Position numbers and translations under genes: made by a program | Shown: one piece after another, positions 44,509 to 54,893 of the stretch | Position numbering within the stretch: position 1 is the first letter of the stretch | How the letters are laid out: each line of letters begins with the position of its first letter | From: Asanoa iriomotensis | Lineage (GTDB): Bacteria > Actinomycetota > Actinomycetes > Mycobacteriales > Micromonosporaceae | Length of the DNA stretch: 64,000 nucleotides | NCBI RefSeq assembly: GCF_016862515.1 | Contig: NZ_BONC01000045.1 | Location: 1-64,000, forward strand | Direction of reading: 5' to 3' | Notes under the pieces: generated by a model | Database searches by the model: none | Told to the model about the DNA's origin: nothing | The model's input: only the letters and a program-made list of their open reading frames with translations

Positions 44509-46827
44509 GTGACCCAGACACCACCCGGCCGACGCATGCCACGACCGCGCGGGACCAACGGACGGTTCCTCCCGATCACGGTGCCCAGCGACGACGAGGC
44601 CGAGCTGGTGGCTGCCGCGGGTCCGACCGAGACGCGCAGCGCGCCAGGCCCACAGAGCCGGGGCAGCGGGCACGGCCCCGCGCCCGAGAACCCGGCGCCG
44701 CCGACGGCCAACGACCACACCGACTCGCCGCCGCCGGACGACGTGCCGCCGCTGGGCTCCGACCCGCTGCCCGAGGACCGGTTCCTCAACCGCGAGCTGT
44801 CGTGGCTCGACTTCAACGCCCGGGTGCTCGCCCTCGCCGAGGACCCGTCGACCCCGCTGCTGGAGCGGGCCAAGTTCCTCGCGATCTTCGCCAGCAACCT
44901 CGACGAGTTCTACATGGTGCGGGTCGCGGGCCTCAAGCGCCGCCTCCAGGCCGGCCTGCCGGTCCGCGGCGGCGACCAGATGCCGCTGCGCACCCAGCTC
45001 GAGCTGGTCGGCGAGAAGACCGCCGACCTGGTGGCCAGGCACGCCGCCTGCTTCGTCGACGAGGTGCTGCCCAAGCTCAACGCCGAGGGCATCGAGCTGC
45101 TCCAGTGGGCCGACCTGGCCGACGACGAGCGCGAGCAGCTGCGCACCTACTTCCGCGACCACGTGTTCCCGGTGCTCACGCCGCTCGCGGTCGACCCGGC
45201 GCACCCGTTCCCGTACATCTCCAACCGGTCCCTGTCCCTCGCCGTCTCGGTCCGCGACCCCGACGGCGGCCAGGTGCTGTTCGCCCGCGTCAAGGTGCCC
45301 AACAACGTGCCGCGGTTCGTCCGGATCGGCCGCACCAACCGCTTCCTGCCCGTCGAGGAGCTCATCTCCAACCACCTCGGCCAGCTCTTCTCCGGCATGC
45401 AGGTGGTCGAGTGCCACCTGTTCCGGGTCACCCGCAACGCCGACGTCGAGGTCGACGAGGACCGCGACGAAGACCTGCTGCAGGCGCTGGAGCGCGAGCT
45501 GGCCCGGCGCCGGTTCGGCCCGCCGGTGCGCCTCGAGGTCGCCGCCTCGATCTCCGACCACGTGCTGGACCTGCTGGTCCGCGAGCTCGACATGGAAGCC
45601 AACGACGTGCTGCGGGTGCGCGGCCTGCTCGACCTGTCGTCGCTGTGGCAGATCTACGGCGACGTCGACCGCCCCGACCTCAAGGACCGGCCGTTCGTGC
45701 CGGCCACCCACCCGCGCCTGGTCGAGGGCGAGGTGCCGCGCAGCGTGTTCTCCGTGCTGCGGGACGGCGACGTGCTTGTGCACCACCCCTACCACTCGTT
45801 CTCGACCAGCGTGCAGCGCTTCATCGAGCAGGCCGCGGCCGACCCCAACGTGCTGGCGATCAAGCAGACGCTCTACCGCACCAGCGGCGACTCGCCGATC
45901 GTCGACGCGCTGATCGACGCCGCGACCGCCGGCAAGCAGGTCGTGGTGCTGGTCGAGGTCAAGGCCCGGTTCGACGAGGTGGCCAACATCGGCTGGGCAC
46001 GGATGCTGGAGCGCGCCGGCTGCCACGTCGTCTACGGCCTGGTCGGCCTCAAGACCCACTGCAAGACGGCGTTGGTGGTGCGGCAGGAGGGCAACCAGAT
46101 CCGCCGCTACTGCCACATCGGCACCGGCAACTACCACCCCAAGACCGCTCGGCTGTACGAGGACTTCGGCATGCTGACGGCCGATCCGGAGGTGGGCGCC
46201 GACCTGACCGACCTGTTCAACGTGTTGACGGGCTACAGCCGGCAGACCGCGTACCGCCGGCTGCTGGTGGCGCCGCACGGCATCCGCAGCGGCCTGATCG
46301 AGCGGATCGACCGCGAGATCGACAAGGTCCGGCTGGGCGGCGCGGGCCTCGTCCAGATGAAGGCCAACGGCCTGGTCGACGAGGATCTCGTGGACGCGCT
46401 CTACCGCGCGTCCCAGGCCGGCGTGCACGTCGACCTGGTCATCCGGGGCATGTGCACGCTGCGACCGGGCGTGCGGGGGCTCTCCGACAACATCCGCGTG
46501 CACTCGATCCTGGGCCGGTTCCTCGAGCATTCGCGCGTCTTCCGGTTCGGCGTGGACGCCGACGACCCGACCACGGAGTTCTGGATCGGCTCGGCCGACA
46601 TGATGCACCGCAACCTGGACCGCCGGGTCGAGGCGCTGGTGCTGGTCACCGATCCCGTGGCGCGGGCCGAGCTCGACGGCGTGCTGACCGCCTCGATGAG
46701 CGACGACACCGACACGTTCGTGCTGCACGGCGACGGCAGCTGGACCCGGCGCACTTCCACTTTGGACAAGCCGCTGGCCCACCTGCAGGACCGCCTGCTG
46801 CGCCGTATCGTCGGCACGGCCGGCTGA
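44509..46827 (+). CDS. ppk1: Polyphosphate kinase 1
   Basis: Reversible polyphosphate synthase, 772 aa. A Pro-rich 80-residue N-terminal extension precedes the core, which starts [16 protein letters not shown]. Head domain, then [19 protein letters not shown], and the auto-phosphorylated histidine in [18 protein letters not shown]. Second histidine [14 protein letters not shown]. Start GTG 44509 follows a run of ATGs (44498-44506) that lead only to an early stop. 15 bases before the CYTH-CHAD gene. Confidence 0.97.
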   Translation: MTQTPPGRRMPRPRGTNGRFLPITVPSDDEAELVAAAGPTETRSAPGPQSRGSGHGPAPENPAPPTANDHTDSPPPDDVPPLGSDPLPEDRFLNRELSWLDFNARVLALAEDPSTPLLERAKFLAIFASNLDEFYMVRVAGLKRRLQAGLPVRGGDQMPLRTQLELVGEKTADLVARHAACFVDEVLPKLNAEGIELLQWADLADDEREQLRTYFRDHVFPVLTPLAVDPAHPFPYISNRSLSLAVSVRDPDGGQVLFARVKVPNNVPRFVRIGRTNRFLPVEELISNHLGQLFSGMQVVECHLFRVTRNADVEVDEDRDEDLLQALERELARRRFGPPVRLEVAASISDHVLDLLVRELDMEANDVLRVRGLLDLSSLWQIYGDVDRPDLKDRPFVPATHPRLVEGEVPRSVFSVLRDGDVLVHHPYHSFSTSVQRFIEQAAADPNVLAIKQTLYRTSGDSPIVDALIDAATAGKQVVVLVEVKARFDEVANIGWARMLERAGCHVVYGLVGLKTHCKTALVVRQEGNQIRRYCHIGTGNYHPKTARLYEDFGMLTADPEVGADLTDLFNVLTGYSRQTAYRRLLVAPHGIRSGLIERIDREIDKVRLGGAGLVQMKANGLVDEDLVDALYRASQAGVHVDLVIRGMCTLRPGVRGLSDNIRVHSILGRFLEHSRVFRFGVDADDPTTEFWIGSADMMHRNLDRRVEALVLVTDPVARAELDGVLTASMSDDTDTFVLHGDGSWTRRTSTLDKPLAHLQDRLLRRIVGTAG

Positions 46828-46842
46828 TTTAGGCTGAGCCGC

Positions 46843-48372
46843 ATGCTCGAAGAGGAACGCAAGCTCGCTGCCGACGACGCGTTCCGGCTGCCGGACCTGG
46901 CCGACCGCCTCCCGGCCGGGAGCGCGGTGGTCGGTGCGCCGCCGGTCACGCTGACCGCCACCTACTACGACACACCCGACCTGCGCCTGGCCCGGGCCGG
47001 CGTATCGCTGCGGCACCGCAAGGGCGACGCCCTGCCGTGGACCGTGAAGCTGCCGGCGGCGGTGCCGGGGCTGCGCCACGAGATCTCCCGCCGGGGCCGC
47101 CAGGGCACCGCGCCGGCCGACCTGGTCGCGTTGGTGACCGCGTGGTCGCGCGGTGCGGCGTTGGCGCCCGCGGCGAAGATCCGGACCGTGCGGCACGCGT
47201 ACGAGGTGCACGACGCCGACGGCACCGTGCTGGCCGAGGTGGCCGACGACGCGGTCACCGTGTTCGACGGCAAGGCCGTGCGGATGGCGTTCCGCGAGAT
47301 CGAGGTGGAGCGCAAGGCCGGCGACCGCGCGCTGCTCGACGCCGTGACCGCCGCGTTGACCGAGGCCGGCGCCGTGGAGGGCGAGTTCACGCCGAAGCAC
47401 GTCCGGGCGCTGGGTGCCGCGGCCGCGCTGGCGCCCGACCTGACACCGCCGGGCGACCTGCCCGAGCAGCCGTCCGCCGCCGACGTGGTGGTCGCCGCGG
47501 TGCGCTCCGGCGTCGGCCGGATCCTGGCGCACGACCCGTTGGTTCGGCTCAACCAGCCGCTCGACGACGGCGACACGGCGGTGCACCAGATGCGGGTGGG
47601 CTGCCGCCGGTTGCGCAGCGACCTGCGCACGTTCGCCGCGCTGCTCGACCGCGACTGGGTCGACCGGCTCCGCGACGAACTGCGCTGGATCGCCGGCGTG
47701 CTGGGCGCGGCCCGCGACGCCGAGGTGCTGCGGGAACGGTTGCGGCACACCGCGAACGCCGACCCGCTCTGCCCGGTCGACCCGGAGGCGATCGAGCGGC
47801 TCGACGCGGCGCTCGACGTCCGGCAGCGACAGGCCCTGGCCGAGGTCGACGAGGCCCTGCGCAGCCCGCGCTACCACGCCCTGCTCGACCTGTTGGTCGA
47901 CGCCGCGCGCGAGCCGCGGGTCGCGGCCTCGGCCGCACAGCCCGCCCTGCGAATGCTGCCGCGCATGGTGGCCCGGCCGTGGCGGCGGTTGGCCTACGGC
48001 GCCAAGGGCGTCGACGGCGCCACCGACCTCGACCCGCTCGCGGCCGACGAGCGCTGGCACGCGGTGCGCATCAACGGCAAGCGGGCCCGGTACGCGGTCG
48101 ACGCGGTCGCCGCGGTGATCGGCGGCCCCGCCGCCAAGCTGGCCAAGGCCCTGGCCAAGGTGCAGAACCTGCTCGGTGAGCACCAGGACGCCGCCGTCGC
48201 GGCCGACACCTGGGTGGCCCTGGCCACCGAGTCGCCCGGCGACACCGATCTCGCGGTCGTCGCGGGCCGGCTCTACGAGCGGGAGCGCGCGTCGATCCGG
48301 GCCGTCCGGGCCGCCTTCCCGGAGGCGTGGGCGGTCGCCGCCGAACCGACAAGGACGCGATGGTTGCCGTGA
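46843..48372 (+). CDS. CYTH and CHAD domain-containing protein
   Basis: A 509-residue polyphosphate-associated protein. The N-terminal CYTH (triphosphate tunnel) domain has EEERKLAADD, YYDTPDLRLARAGVSLRHRKG, WTVKLP, FREIEVERKAG. The C-terminal CHAD helical domain (about residues 215-505) has VHQMRVGCRRLRSDLRTF and INGKRARYAVDAVA. CHAD domains bind polyphosphate (known), which fits its place right after ppk1. Start ATG with TAGGCT seven bases upstream, no Shine-Dalgarno. Overlaps mutT1 by 13 bases. Confidence 0.92.
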   Translation: MLEEERKLAADDAFRLPDLADRLPAGSAVVGAPPVTLTATYYDTPDLRLARAGVSLRHRKGDALPWTVKLPAAVPGLRHEISRRGRQGTAPADLVALVTAWSRGAALAPAAKIRTVRHAYEVHDADGTVLAEVADDAVTVFDGKAVRMAFREIEVERKAGDRALLDAVTAALTEAGAVEGEFTPKHVRALGAAAALAPDLTPPGDLPEQPSAADVVVAAVRSGVGRILAHDPLVRLNQPLDDGDTAVHQMRVGCRRLRSDLRTFAALLDRDWVDRLRDELRWIAGVLGAARDAEVLRERLRHTANADPLCPVDPEAIERLDAALDVRQRQALAEVDEALRSPRYHALLDLLVDAAREPRVAASAAQPALRMLPRMVARPWRRLAYGAKGVDGATDLDPLAADERWHAVRINGKRARYAVDAVAAVIGGPAAKLAKALAKVQNLLGEHQDAAVAADTWVALATESPGDTDLAVVAGRLYERERASIRAVRAAFPEAWAVAAEPTRTRWLP

Positions 48373-49244
48373 TCCGGGCCGCGGGAGGCGTGGTCTGGCG
48401 GCCGGCGGGCGACGGGGTGGACATCTGCCTCGTCCACCGACCGCGGTACGACGACTGGTCGCTTCCCAAGGGCAAGCTGGAGGCCGACGAGCACCCGTTG
48501 GCCGCCGCGGTGCGCGAGGTGGCCGAGGAGACCGGCGTCCGCGCCGTGCCGCAGGTGCGCCTCTCCAGCGTCAGCTACACGGTGCGGGAGGGCTTCCCGA
48601 AGACCGTCGACTACTGGTCGATGCGGTACGCCGCGGACGATCCCTCGGTCGAGGTCGACGCCGACGAGGTCAACGGGATCCGCTGGCTGCCCGTCGACGA
48701 GGCGCTGCGCCTGCTGAGCTACTCGCACGACGTCCGGGTGGTCCGCGACTTCGCCACGCTGCCGCTGGTGACCGCGGTCTGCGGGCTGGTCCGGCACGCC
48801 CACGCCGGCAAGCGCAGCGCCTGGACCGGCCCCGACACCGCGCGCCCGCTGGACGGCGACGGCCGGGACCGGGCCGCCGCACTGGCGCCGCTGCTGGCGC
48901 CCCTGCGCCCGGCCCACCTGGTGTCGGCGACCCCGCTGCGCTGTGTGCAGACCCTCGAACCGCTGGCCGGGTTGCTGGACCTGCCGATCGTGGCGGACTC
49001 CGCGCTCGACGAACCCTCGCCGGGCCAGAACCCCGACGAGAAGGCGCTGTCCACGGCCGGCCGGCTGGCCGAGCTCGCCGCGGCGGGCACCGACTTCGTC
49101 GCCTGCAGCCAGGGCAAGGTGATGCCGGGCGCGCTGACCCGGTTGCTCGACGGCAACGGAAAGGGCGACTACCACACCCCAAAGGGCGGCGGTTGGCTCG
49201 TCGCGTTCTCCGCCGACGGTGCCGTCGCGGCAGATCCACTCTAG
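48360..49244 (+). CDS. mutT1: MutT1-like Nudix hydrolase with histidine-phosphatase domain
   Basis: Two-domain nucleotide-pool enzyme, 294 aa. Nudix box GKLEADEHPLAAAVREVAEE (plus TGV) matches Gx5Ex7REUxEExGU. The C-terminal half (about residues 140-294) is a histidine phosphatase with LVRHAHAGKRSAW (RHG motif, here RHA) and ACSQGKVMPG. The M. tuberculosis MutT1 with this architecture hydrolyses 8-oxo-dGTP and diadenosine polyphosphates. ATG 48360 overlaps the CHAD gene. Confidence 0.92.
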   Translation: MVAVIRAAGGVVWRPAGDGVDICLVHRPRYDDWSLPKGKLEADEHPLAAAVREVAEETGVRAVPQVRLSSVSYTVREGFPKTVDYWSMRYAADDPSVEVDADEVNGIRWLPVDEALRLLSYSHDVRVVRDFATLPLVTAVCGLVRHAHAGKRSAWTGPDTARPLDGDGRDRAAALAPLLAPLRPAHLVSATPLRCVQTLEPLAGLLDLPIVADSALDEPSPGQNPDEKALSTAGRLAELAAAGTDFVACSQGKVMPGALTRLLDGNGKGDYHTPKGGGWLVAFSADGAVAADPL

Positions 49245-49299
49245 GTTCGGCACCCGTTCGGCCGTCCTGATCGATCTGAGCGGGCGCCAGCGCGTGTTC

Positions 49300-51192
49300 T
49301 CAGAAGACCGTGAGGGTGGCCGACACCGGCAGGTGGTCGGACGCCTCGGTGCGCGGCGCCTCGACCTCGGTCACGCCGACGTCCGGTGACACCAGCAGAT
49401 GGTCGATCTGCTCCCGGGGCGCGTCCGCCGGCGAGGTCGGCAGTGGCCGGTCGTTGGCGAAGCCGTCGACCAGGCCGGCGTCGGTGAACACGGCGAACGC
49501 CGGGTCACCCGGTTGCGTGTTGAGGTCGCCGCCGACCACCAGCGGGCGACCCGCGGCGAAACCGCGCGCGAACGCGGCCACCTCGCGGGCCTGGCTCACC
49601 GGTCCGTCGTCCGGCGGCGGCTGCAGGTGCGTGGAGACCACGGCCAACTCCTTGCCGCCGAGGTCGAGCACGACGCCGAGGGCCTGCGCGCCGGTCGGTG
49701 CGCCGGCCGCGCGCAGCCGGCTGGTCGCCGTGTAGACCACCGGCAACCGCGTCAGCACGGCGTCACCCCACACCGCGTCGGCCGCGGGCGCGAACCGGTA
49801 GGGCATGTCGAGCCGGTCCGCGAGCAGCGCGAGGGTGTCGTGGCCGCCGTTGAGCAGCCAGGCCCGGTCGACCTCGCTGAGCAGCACGACGTCGGGCCGG
49901 CGCGCGGCGATCGCGGCCGTCAGGCCCGCGAGGTCGAAGCGACCGTCGAGGCCAAAACCCATCCGGATGTTGTAGGCGACGACCCGCACGGTGCCCGGTG
50001 TCGCCGTCGTCCCGGTGCCGCGCGCGCCGGTCGGCATGAGCAGACCGGCGGCCAACGTGGCCACGACGGCGACCGGGAGAGGTGCCCAGGAACGGGCCGG
50101 TTCGACGCGCGGGTACGGCGGCCGCCCGGCGATCACCGCGACCACGACCGCGACCGCCGGTGGCACCCAGTCGTTGGGGTACCCGATGTCGTATGAGGCG
50201 TAATAGAGCACCGCGGCGACGGCGAACAGCGTCATGCCGCCGACCGCCGCGAAGCCGCGCTGCCGCGTGCCCGTGGTGGGATCGCCGGCGCGCAGCCCCG
50301 ACGCGCGCAGGGCCAGACCGAGACCGAGGGCCGTGGCCGGGATCGCCGCGACGAGGCCGGAGCCCCACGACAGCGCGAACACCGCCGTGCCCGCGCACAG
50401 GGTGAGGGCGGCGGCGACCGACACCGCCACGCCCGGCCGGGGCAGCAGCGCGCCCGCAGCGAGGAGACCGACCGACACGGCCGACAGGACGGCGGTCGCC
50501 AGCGCGGAACCCGGTGCGGGGCCGGCGATCCCGGACTCCTCGCCCAAGGCGTAGGAGACGGCCGTGCCGGCGAGCGCGGGAGAGCCCGCGACCATCGTCC
50601 ACAACAACAGCACAGGACCGACGACGAACCAGGCCGCCGGGCCGGGCGCTGAATCCGTTGTGTGGTTGGTCACCCCGGGCAGCAGGACGGCGAATGCCAG
50701 GCACAGCAGGGCAATCACCGACCAAGCGAGCGGGTTTCCCTGCCACGTCAGGTCGAACGTGCCGACGGCCGCGTGCACCGCGGTGCCTGCCGCGAGGCCG
50801 AGCACCAACCCGTGGGCCGGTGCCGCGCCGGTGACAGCGGTCGCGGCGAGCCACACCAGTCCGGCGAGCAGACCGGCGCTGGCGACGTAGAGCTGTGCCT
50901 GCCCGCCGCCGGTGGCCAGCAGACCCAGCCGGCAACCCGCGAGCGCGACGCCCGCGACGACGGCGACACCGCGCGGCCCCAACGGGCGCAGCAACGGCAC
51001 GACCGCGAAAGCGCCGACGAACCACAGCAGCGCGAAGCCACCCATCAGCTCCGCCGGCGTCGACGCGGCCTGGCCGAAGATGGTGATGATCGACGGCAAC
51101 CAGACCCGGAGCACGTCGGTCAGCAGGACGACACCCAGCGCGATCCCGGCTGCGGTGAGGAATGGGCGGCGCATCCGAGAGATTCTCGTCAC
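49300..51192 (-). CDS. Membrane-anchored endonuclease/exonuclease/phosphatase-family protein
   Basis: A 630-residue fusion. About twelve hydrophobic helices fill residues 10-385; the last 245 residues are an EEP hydrolase domain: VRVVAYNIRMGFGLDG, VVLLSEVDRAW, AVVSTHLQPPPDD, VVGGDLNTQPGDPAF and EASDHLPVSATLTV carry the metal and catalytic residues (Asn, Glu, Asp-x-Asn, Asp-His). Topology should put the enzyme outside the membrane. Substrate could be phospholipid, phosphate ester or nucleic acid. Start GTG 51192 or ATG 51174. Confidence 0.85.
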   Translation of the reverse strand: MTRISRMRRPFLTAAGIALGVVLLTDVLRVWLPSIITIFGQAASTPAELMGGFALLWFVGAFAVVPLLRPLGPRGVAVVAGVALAGCRLGLLATGGGQAQLYVASAGLLAGLVWLAATAVTGAAPAHGLVLGLAAGTAVHAAVGTFDLTWQGNPLAWSVIALLCLAFAVLLPGVTNHTTDSAPGPAAWFVVGPVLLLWTMVAGSPALAGTAVSYALGEESGIAGPAPGSALATAVLSAVSVGLLAAGALLPRPGVAVSVAAALTLCAGTAVFALSWGSGLVAAIPATALGLGLALRASGLRAGDPTTGTRQRGFAAVGGMTLFAVAAVLYYASYDIGYPNDWVPPAVAVVVAVIAGRPPYPRVEPARSWAPLPVAVVATLAAGLLMPTGARGTGTTATPGTVRVVAYNIRMGFGLDGRFDLAGLTAAIAARRPDVVLLSEVDRAWLLNGGHDTLALLADRLDMPYRFAPAADAVWGDAVLTRLPVVYTATSRLRAAGAPTGAQALGVVLDLGGKELAVVSTHLQPPPDDGPVSQAREVAAFARGFAAGRPLVVGGDLNTQPGDPAFAVFTDAGLVDGFANDRPLPTSPADAPREQIDHLLVSPDVGVTEVEAPRTEASDHLPVSATLTVF

Positions 51193-51239
51193 CCCGCCGG
51201 GCCGCGTCTAGCGGCCGGACGGGTCCACAGCGGACGCCG

Positions 51240-51289
51240 AACAGCGCCGAGGGCGCCCACCGACTCTGGTGGGCGCCCTCGGCGCTGTT
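51240..51289. terminator. hupB transcription terminator
   Basis: Perfect 22-bp stem (51240-51261 with 51268-51289) and a 6-base loop, 26 bases after the hupB stop. It is the strongest simple hairpin in the window and should insulate the abundant hupB message from the leftward EEP gene. Confidence 0.88.
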
Positions 51290-51315
51290 GTGTCAGTTGC
51301 CCCTGCTGCGCTAGG

Positions 51316-51879
51316 TCAGCGGGCCTTCTTGGCCGGTGCCTTGCGGGCGGGGGCCTTCTTCGCCGCGGCGGTGGTGCGTGCCGTGGTGGTCTTCTTGGCG
51401 GCCGCGGTGCTCGTCTTCTTGGCGGTGGCCGCCTTGCGTGCGGTGGTGGTCTTCGCCGCGGTCGACTTGGCAGCCGTCTTGGCGGGAGCTGCCTTCTTGG
51501 TCGCGGTCGCGGTCTTCTTGGCGGCCGCCGCCTTGGTGGCGGTGGTGGCCTTGGCGGTGGTCGCCTTGGCGGTCGTCTTCTTGGCGGCGGCGACCTTCGG
51601 CACGCGGCCGCTGGCGACCATCTCCCGGAAGCCCGCGCCGGCGCGGAACGCCGGGACGGACGTCTTCTTGACCTTCACCGCTTCGCCGGTGCGCGGGTTG
51701 CGGGCTGTTCGGGCGCCGCGCACGCGCTTTTCGAAGACACCGAAACCGGTGATGGCCACGCGGTCTCCCTTGGTGACCGCCTGCTGGACCTCGGCGAGGA
51801 CCGCGTCGAGCGCCGCCGTCGCCGTCTTCCGGTCCCCCAGGCGAGCGGCGAGCGCCTCGATGAGCTCGGCTTTGTTCAC
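51316..51879 (-). CDS. hupB: DNA-binding protein HU with lysine-rich tail (HupB/HupS type)
   Basis: Nucleoid protein of 187 aa. Residues 1-95 are canonical [61 protein letters not shown]. The remaining 90 residues are a low-complexity Lys/Ala/Thr tail ([12 protein letters not shown], ending [12 protein letters not shown]) like mycobacterial HupB and Streptomyces HupS, histone H1-like and a target of acetylation in mycobacteria. Between 51880 and 52063 lie its AT-rich promoter region and the leuD terminator. Confidence 0.96.
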   Translation of the reverse strand: MNKAELIEALAARLGDRKTATAALDAVLAEVQQAVTKGDRVAITGFGVFEKRVRGARTARNPRTGEAVKVKKTSVPAFRAGAGFREMVASGRVPKVAAAKKTTAKATTAKATTATKAAAAKKTATATKKAAPAKTAAKSTAAKTTTARKAATAKKTSTAAAKKTTTARTTAAAKKAPARKAPAKKAR

Positions 51880-51993
51880 AACTTCCCTCCGATGTTATTC
51901 ATGGCCTCAACGCGAGCCATTCTGCGCGCACCGTATGCCCATTGTCATCGGTACACAAACATCTCGCCGAAAAAAGACGTTGTGTCGTAACGG

Positions 51994-52028
51994 ATTCGCC
52001 CCCTCCGGTGGGACCGGAGGGGGCGAAT
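51994..52028. terminator. leuD transcription terminator
   Basis: 16-bp perfect stem (51994-52009 with 52013-52028) and a 3-base loop, 35 bases after leuD. On the minus strand a T6 run follows about 15 bases further. It separates the leuCD operon from the hupB promoter. Confidence 0.8.
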
Positions 52029-52063
52029 TCCGCGTTCAGATCGGCCGTTGGGCCGACGAAGGG

Positions 52064-52651
52064 CTAGCCGATAGCCGGCAGAAATGCCGGTCGACGCCGT
52101 TCATACTCCGTGATTTCCGCCTCATGGCGCAAGGTCAGGCCGATGTCGTCCAGCCCTTCGAGCAACCGCCAACGGCTGAAGTCGTCGAGCGGGAACGCCC
52201 AGACGTGTTCACCCGCACGGAGTTCCCGCCGTTCCAGGTCGACGGTCACGTCGGTGGTCGGGTCGGCCTCGACCAACGCCCACAGCTTTTCCACAGCGGG
52301 CAGTTCGAGCTCGACCGGCAGCAGTCCCTCCTTGAGAGCGTTGCCACGGAAGATGTCGCCGAACCGCGGCGAGACGACGGCGCGGAAACCGTGGTCCCGC
52401 AACGCCCACACGGCGTGCTCGCGCGATGACCCGGTGCCGAACTCCGGGCCCGCGACGAGCACCGTGCCGCCGGCGTACGCCGGGTCGTTGAGGACGAACG
52501 ACGGGTCCTCGCGCCAGGCGGAGAACAGGCCGTCGGCGAAGCCGGTGCGGGTCACCCGCTTGAGGTACACCGCCGGGATGATCTGGTCGGTATCCACGTT
52601 GGACCGCCGAAGAGGTACGGCGGTGCCGGTGTGCACGGTGAACTTGTCCAT
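52064..52651 (-). CDS. leuD: 3-isopropylmalate dehydratase small subunit
   Basis: Small subunit (195 aa) of isopropylmalate isomerase in leucine synthesis. [32 protein letters not shown] at residues 1-32, [25 protein letters not shown] and [21 protein letters not shown] are diagnostic. ATG 52651, 29 bases after leuC; same operon. Confidence 0.97.
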   Translation of the reverse strand: MDKFTVHTGTAVPLRRSNVDTDQIIPAVYLKRVTRTGFADGLFSAWREDPSFVLNDPAYAGGTVLVAGPEFGTGSSREHAVWALRDHGFRAVVSPRFGDIFRGNALKEGLLPVELELPAVEKLWALVEADPTTDVTVDLERRELRAGEHVWAFPLDDFSRWRLLEGLDDIGLTLRHEAEITEYERRRPAFLPAIG

Positions 52652-52680
52652 GGTTCCTTCTCTCCGGGGAGTCGCCGACG

Positions 52681-54135
52681 TCACAGGTCCGCCGGCGACG
52701 CCAGCCGGCCGCGGACTGCGGTGGCGGCGGCGACGGGTGGCGAGACGAGGTGGGTGCGGCCGCCACGACCCTGGCGGCCCTCGAAGTTGCGGTTGGAGGT
52801 GGACGCGCAGCGCTGGCCCGGCGAGAGCGTGTCGGGGTTCATGCCCAGACACATGGAGCAGCCGGCGAACCGCCACTCGGCGCCCGCGTCGCCGAACACC
52901 TTGTCGAGCCCTTCCATCTCGGCCGCCTCGCGGACCGCGGCGGAACCCGGCACGACGAGCATGCGTACGCCGTCCGCGACGCGGTGGCCCCGGATCACCT
53001 CGGCCGCGGCGCGCAGGTCCTCCAGCCGCCCGTTGGTGCACGAGCCGACGAACACCACGTCGACGGCGAGGTCGCGCATCGGGGTGCCCGGCGTCAGCGC
53101 CATGTATTCCAGTGCGCGGGTGGCCGCCACGCGCTCGCCCTCGGTGCCGAAGTCCTCCGGTGCCGGCACGCTGCCGTCGAGCGCCACACCCTGGCCCGGG
53201 TTGGTGCCCCACGTGACGAACGGGCTGATCCGGCTGGCGTCGAGGGTCACCTCGGTGTCGAACACCGCGCCCTCGTCGGTGGGCAGGCTGCGCCAGTAGT
53301 CCAGCGCGGCGTCCCAGGCGTCGCCGTGCGGCGCGTACGGCCGGCCCTTGAGGTAGGCGTAGGTGGTCTCGTCCGGCGCGATCATGCCGGCCTTGGCGCC
53401 CCACTCGATGGACATGTTGGCGATCGTCATGCGCCCCTCCATGGAGAGGTCGCGGATCGCGTCGCCGCGGTATTCCACGATGTGCCCGCGGCCGCCGCCG
53501 GTGCCCACCTGTGCGATCAGCGCCAGCACAAGGTCTTTGGCGGTGACGCCGGGCGCGAGGTCGCCGACCACGTTGACCGCCATGGTCTTCGGGCGGGACT
53601 GCGGCAGCGTCTGGGTCGCCAGCACGTGCTCGACCTCGCTGGTGCCGATGCCGAACGCCAGCGCGCCGAAAGCGCCGTGGGTGGCCGTGTGTGAGTCGCC
53701 GCACACGATCGTCATGCCGGGCTGGGTGACGCCCAACTGCGGACCGATCACGTGCACGATGCCCTGGTTGTCGTCGCCCAGCGGATGCAGCCGGATGCCG
53801 AACTCGGCGCAGTTGCGGCGCAGCGTCTCGATCTGGGTGCGCGACGTCGGGTCGGCGATCGTCAGCGGGTCGCCGCGCCGGAGGTTGAACGCCGGGTTGC
53901 TGTAACCCGTGGGCGTGTTGTGGTCCTCGGTCGCGAGCGTGAGATCGGTGCGCCGCACGGTGCGGCCGGCGGTGCGCAGGCCGTCGAACGCCTGCGGGCT
54001 CGTCACCTCGTGCAGCAGGTGCAGGTCGATGAAGAGCAGATCCGGCTCACCCTCGGCGGATCGCACCACGTGAGCGTCCCAGACCTTCTCGGCCAGGGTC
54101 CTCGGCGACGTTGGCTTAGGCGTGACTCCCACCAT
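52681..54135 (-). CDS. leuC: 3-isopropylmalate dehydratase large subunit
   Basis: Aconitase-family catalytic subunit, 484 aa. Iron-sulfur cysteines are in [19 protein letters not shown] and [31 protein letters not shown] and [21 protein letters not shown] are typical. The ATG sits six bases after TAGGAT on the minus strand, so the mRNA is probably leaderless. Divergent from ndgR, whose product is the known regulator of leuCD in Streptomyces. Confidence 0.97.
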   Translation of the reverse strand: MVGVTPKPTSPRTLAEKVWDAHVVRSAEGEPDLLFIDLHLLHEVTSPQAFDGLRTAGRTVRRTDLTLATEDHNTPTGYSNPAFNLRRGDPLTIADPTSRTQIETLRRNCAEFGIRLHPLGDDNQGIVHVIGPQLGVTQPGMTIVCGDSHTATHGAFGALAFGIGTSEVEHVLATQTLPQSRPKTMAVNVVGDLAPGVTAKDLVLALIAQVGTGGGRGHIVEYRGDAIRDLSMEGRMTIANMSIEWGAKAGMIAPDETTYAYLKGRPYAPHGDAWDAALDYWRSLPTDEGAVFDTEVTLDASRISPFVTWGTNPGQGVALDGSVPAPEDFGTEGERVAATRALEYMALTPGTPMRDLAVDVVFVGSCTNGRLEDLRAAAEVIRGHRVADGVRMLVVPGSAAVREAAEMEGLDKVFGDAGAEWRFAGCSMCLGMNPDTLSPGQRCASTSNRNFEGRQGRGGRTHLVSPPVAAATAVRGRLASPADL

Positions 54136-54161
54136 CTGGACATCCTAAATTCTGGGAGGTA
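54122..54161. promoter_or_regulatory. Overlapping divergent promoters of leuC and ndgR
   Basis: Only 25 bases separate the two start codons. On the minus strand TAGGAT (54147-54142) lies six bases before the leuC ATG; on the plus strand TAAATT (54146-54151) lies nine bases before the first ndgR ATG, with GTGACT (54122-54127) 18 bases further up. The two -10 elements overlap by two bases. leuC shows no -35 match, which fits dependence on an activator. Confidence 0.5.
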
Positions 54162-54871
54162 TGTTTCGGCTTGTGGGACACAGTATGAGCGGTGTCGGCG
54201 TCCTCGACAAGGCGGTGGTGATCCTCGCGGCCTGTGTCGACGGCGCCAGCCTGGCCGAACTCGTGGAGCGGACCCGGTTGCCCCGGGCCACCGCGCACCG
54301 CCTGGCACAGGCGTTGGAGATCCATCGCATGCTCGTGCGGGACACGCAGGGGCGCTGGCGCCCCGGTCCACGCCTGGGCGAGCTGGCCAACGCGGCGCCG
54401 GACGTGCTGCTCACGGCCGCCGAGCCGCTGCTGTCCGCATTGCGGGACGCGACCGGCGAGAGCGCACAGCTCTATCTGCGCCGGGCGGACGAACGGATCT
54501 GCGTCGCCGCCGCGGAACGCGCCAGCGGCCTGCGCGACACGGTGCCGGTCGGCTCGGTGCTGCCGATGACGGCCGGCTCGGCCGCCCAGATCCTGCTCGC
54601 CTGGGAGCCACCGGAGGCGGTCATGCCTCTGCTGCCTCGCTGCAAGTTTACCGGCCGCACACTGGCCGAGGTCCGTCGCCGAGGCTGGGCCCAGAGCGTC
54701 GCGGAGCGCGAGCCCGGTGTGGCCAGCGTCTCGGCACCGATCCGCGACCGGACGGGCCGGGTGATCGCCTCGATCAGCGTCTCGGGCCCGATCGAGCGGC
54801 TGGGCCGCCGCCCCGGTGACCGGCACGCCATGGCCGTCGTCCGCGCGGGCCAACGGCTTTCGGGCCTCTAG
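54161..54871 (+). CDS. ndgR: IclR-family regulator NdgR
   Basis: Regulator of leucine and nitrogen-linked genes, 236 aa. SGVGVLDKAVVILAAC, the winged HTH (LAELVERTRLPRATAHRLAQALEIHRML) and the effector domain (ESAQLYLRRADERICVAAAERASGLRDTVPVGS at residues 100-132, GWAQSVAEREPGVASVSAPIRD) closely match Streptomyces NdgR and mycobacterial Rv2989. The ATG at 54161 suits a nearly leaderless mRNA; ATG 54185 (MSGVGVLDKA) matches family length better. Confidence 0.93.
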   Translation: MFRLVGHSMSGVGVLDKAVVILAACVDGASLAELVERTRLPRATAHRLAQALEIHRMLVRDTQGRWRPGPRLGELANAAPDVLLTAAEPLLSALRDATGESAQLYLRRADERICVAAAERASGLRDTVPVGSVLPMTAGSAAQILLAWEPPEAVMPLLPRCKFTGRTLAEVRRRGWAQSVAEREPGVASVSAPIRDRTGRVIASISVSGPIERLGRRPGDRHAMAVVRAGQRLSGL

Positions 54872-54893
54872 TCCCACTTTGGACGGATAAGCA

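Noticed and set aside
48360-49244. Two separate genes (Nudix and phosphatase)
   Set aside because: One uninterrupted frame with the two-domain layout of MutT1; no internal Shine-Dalgarno at the domain border.
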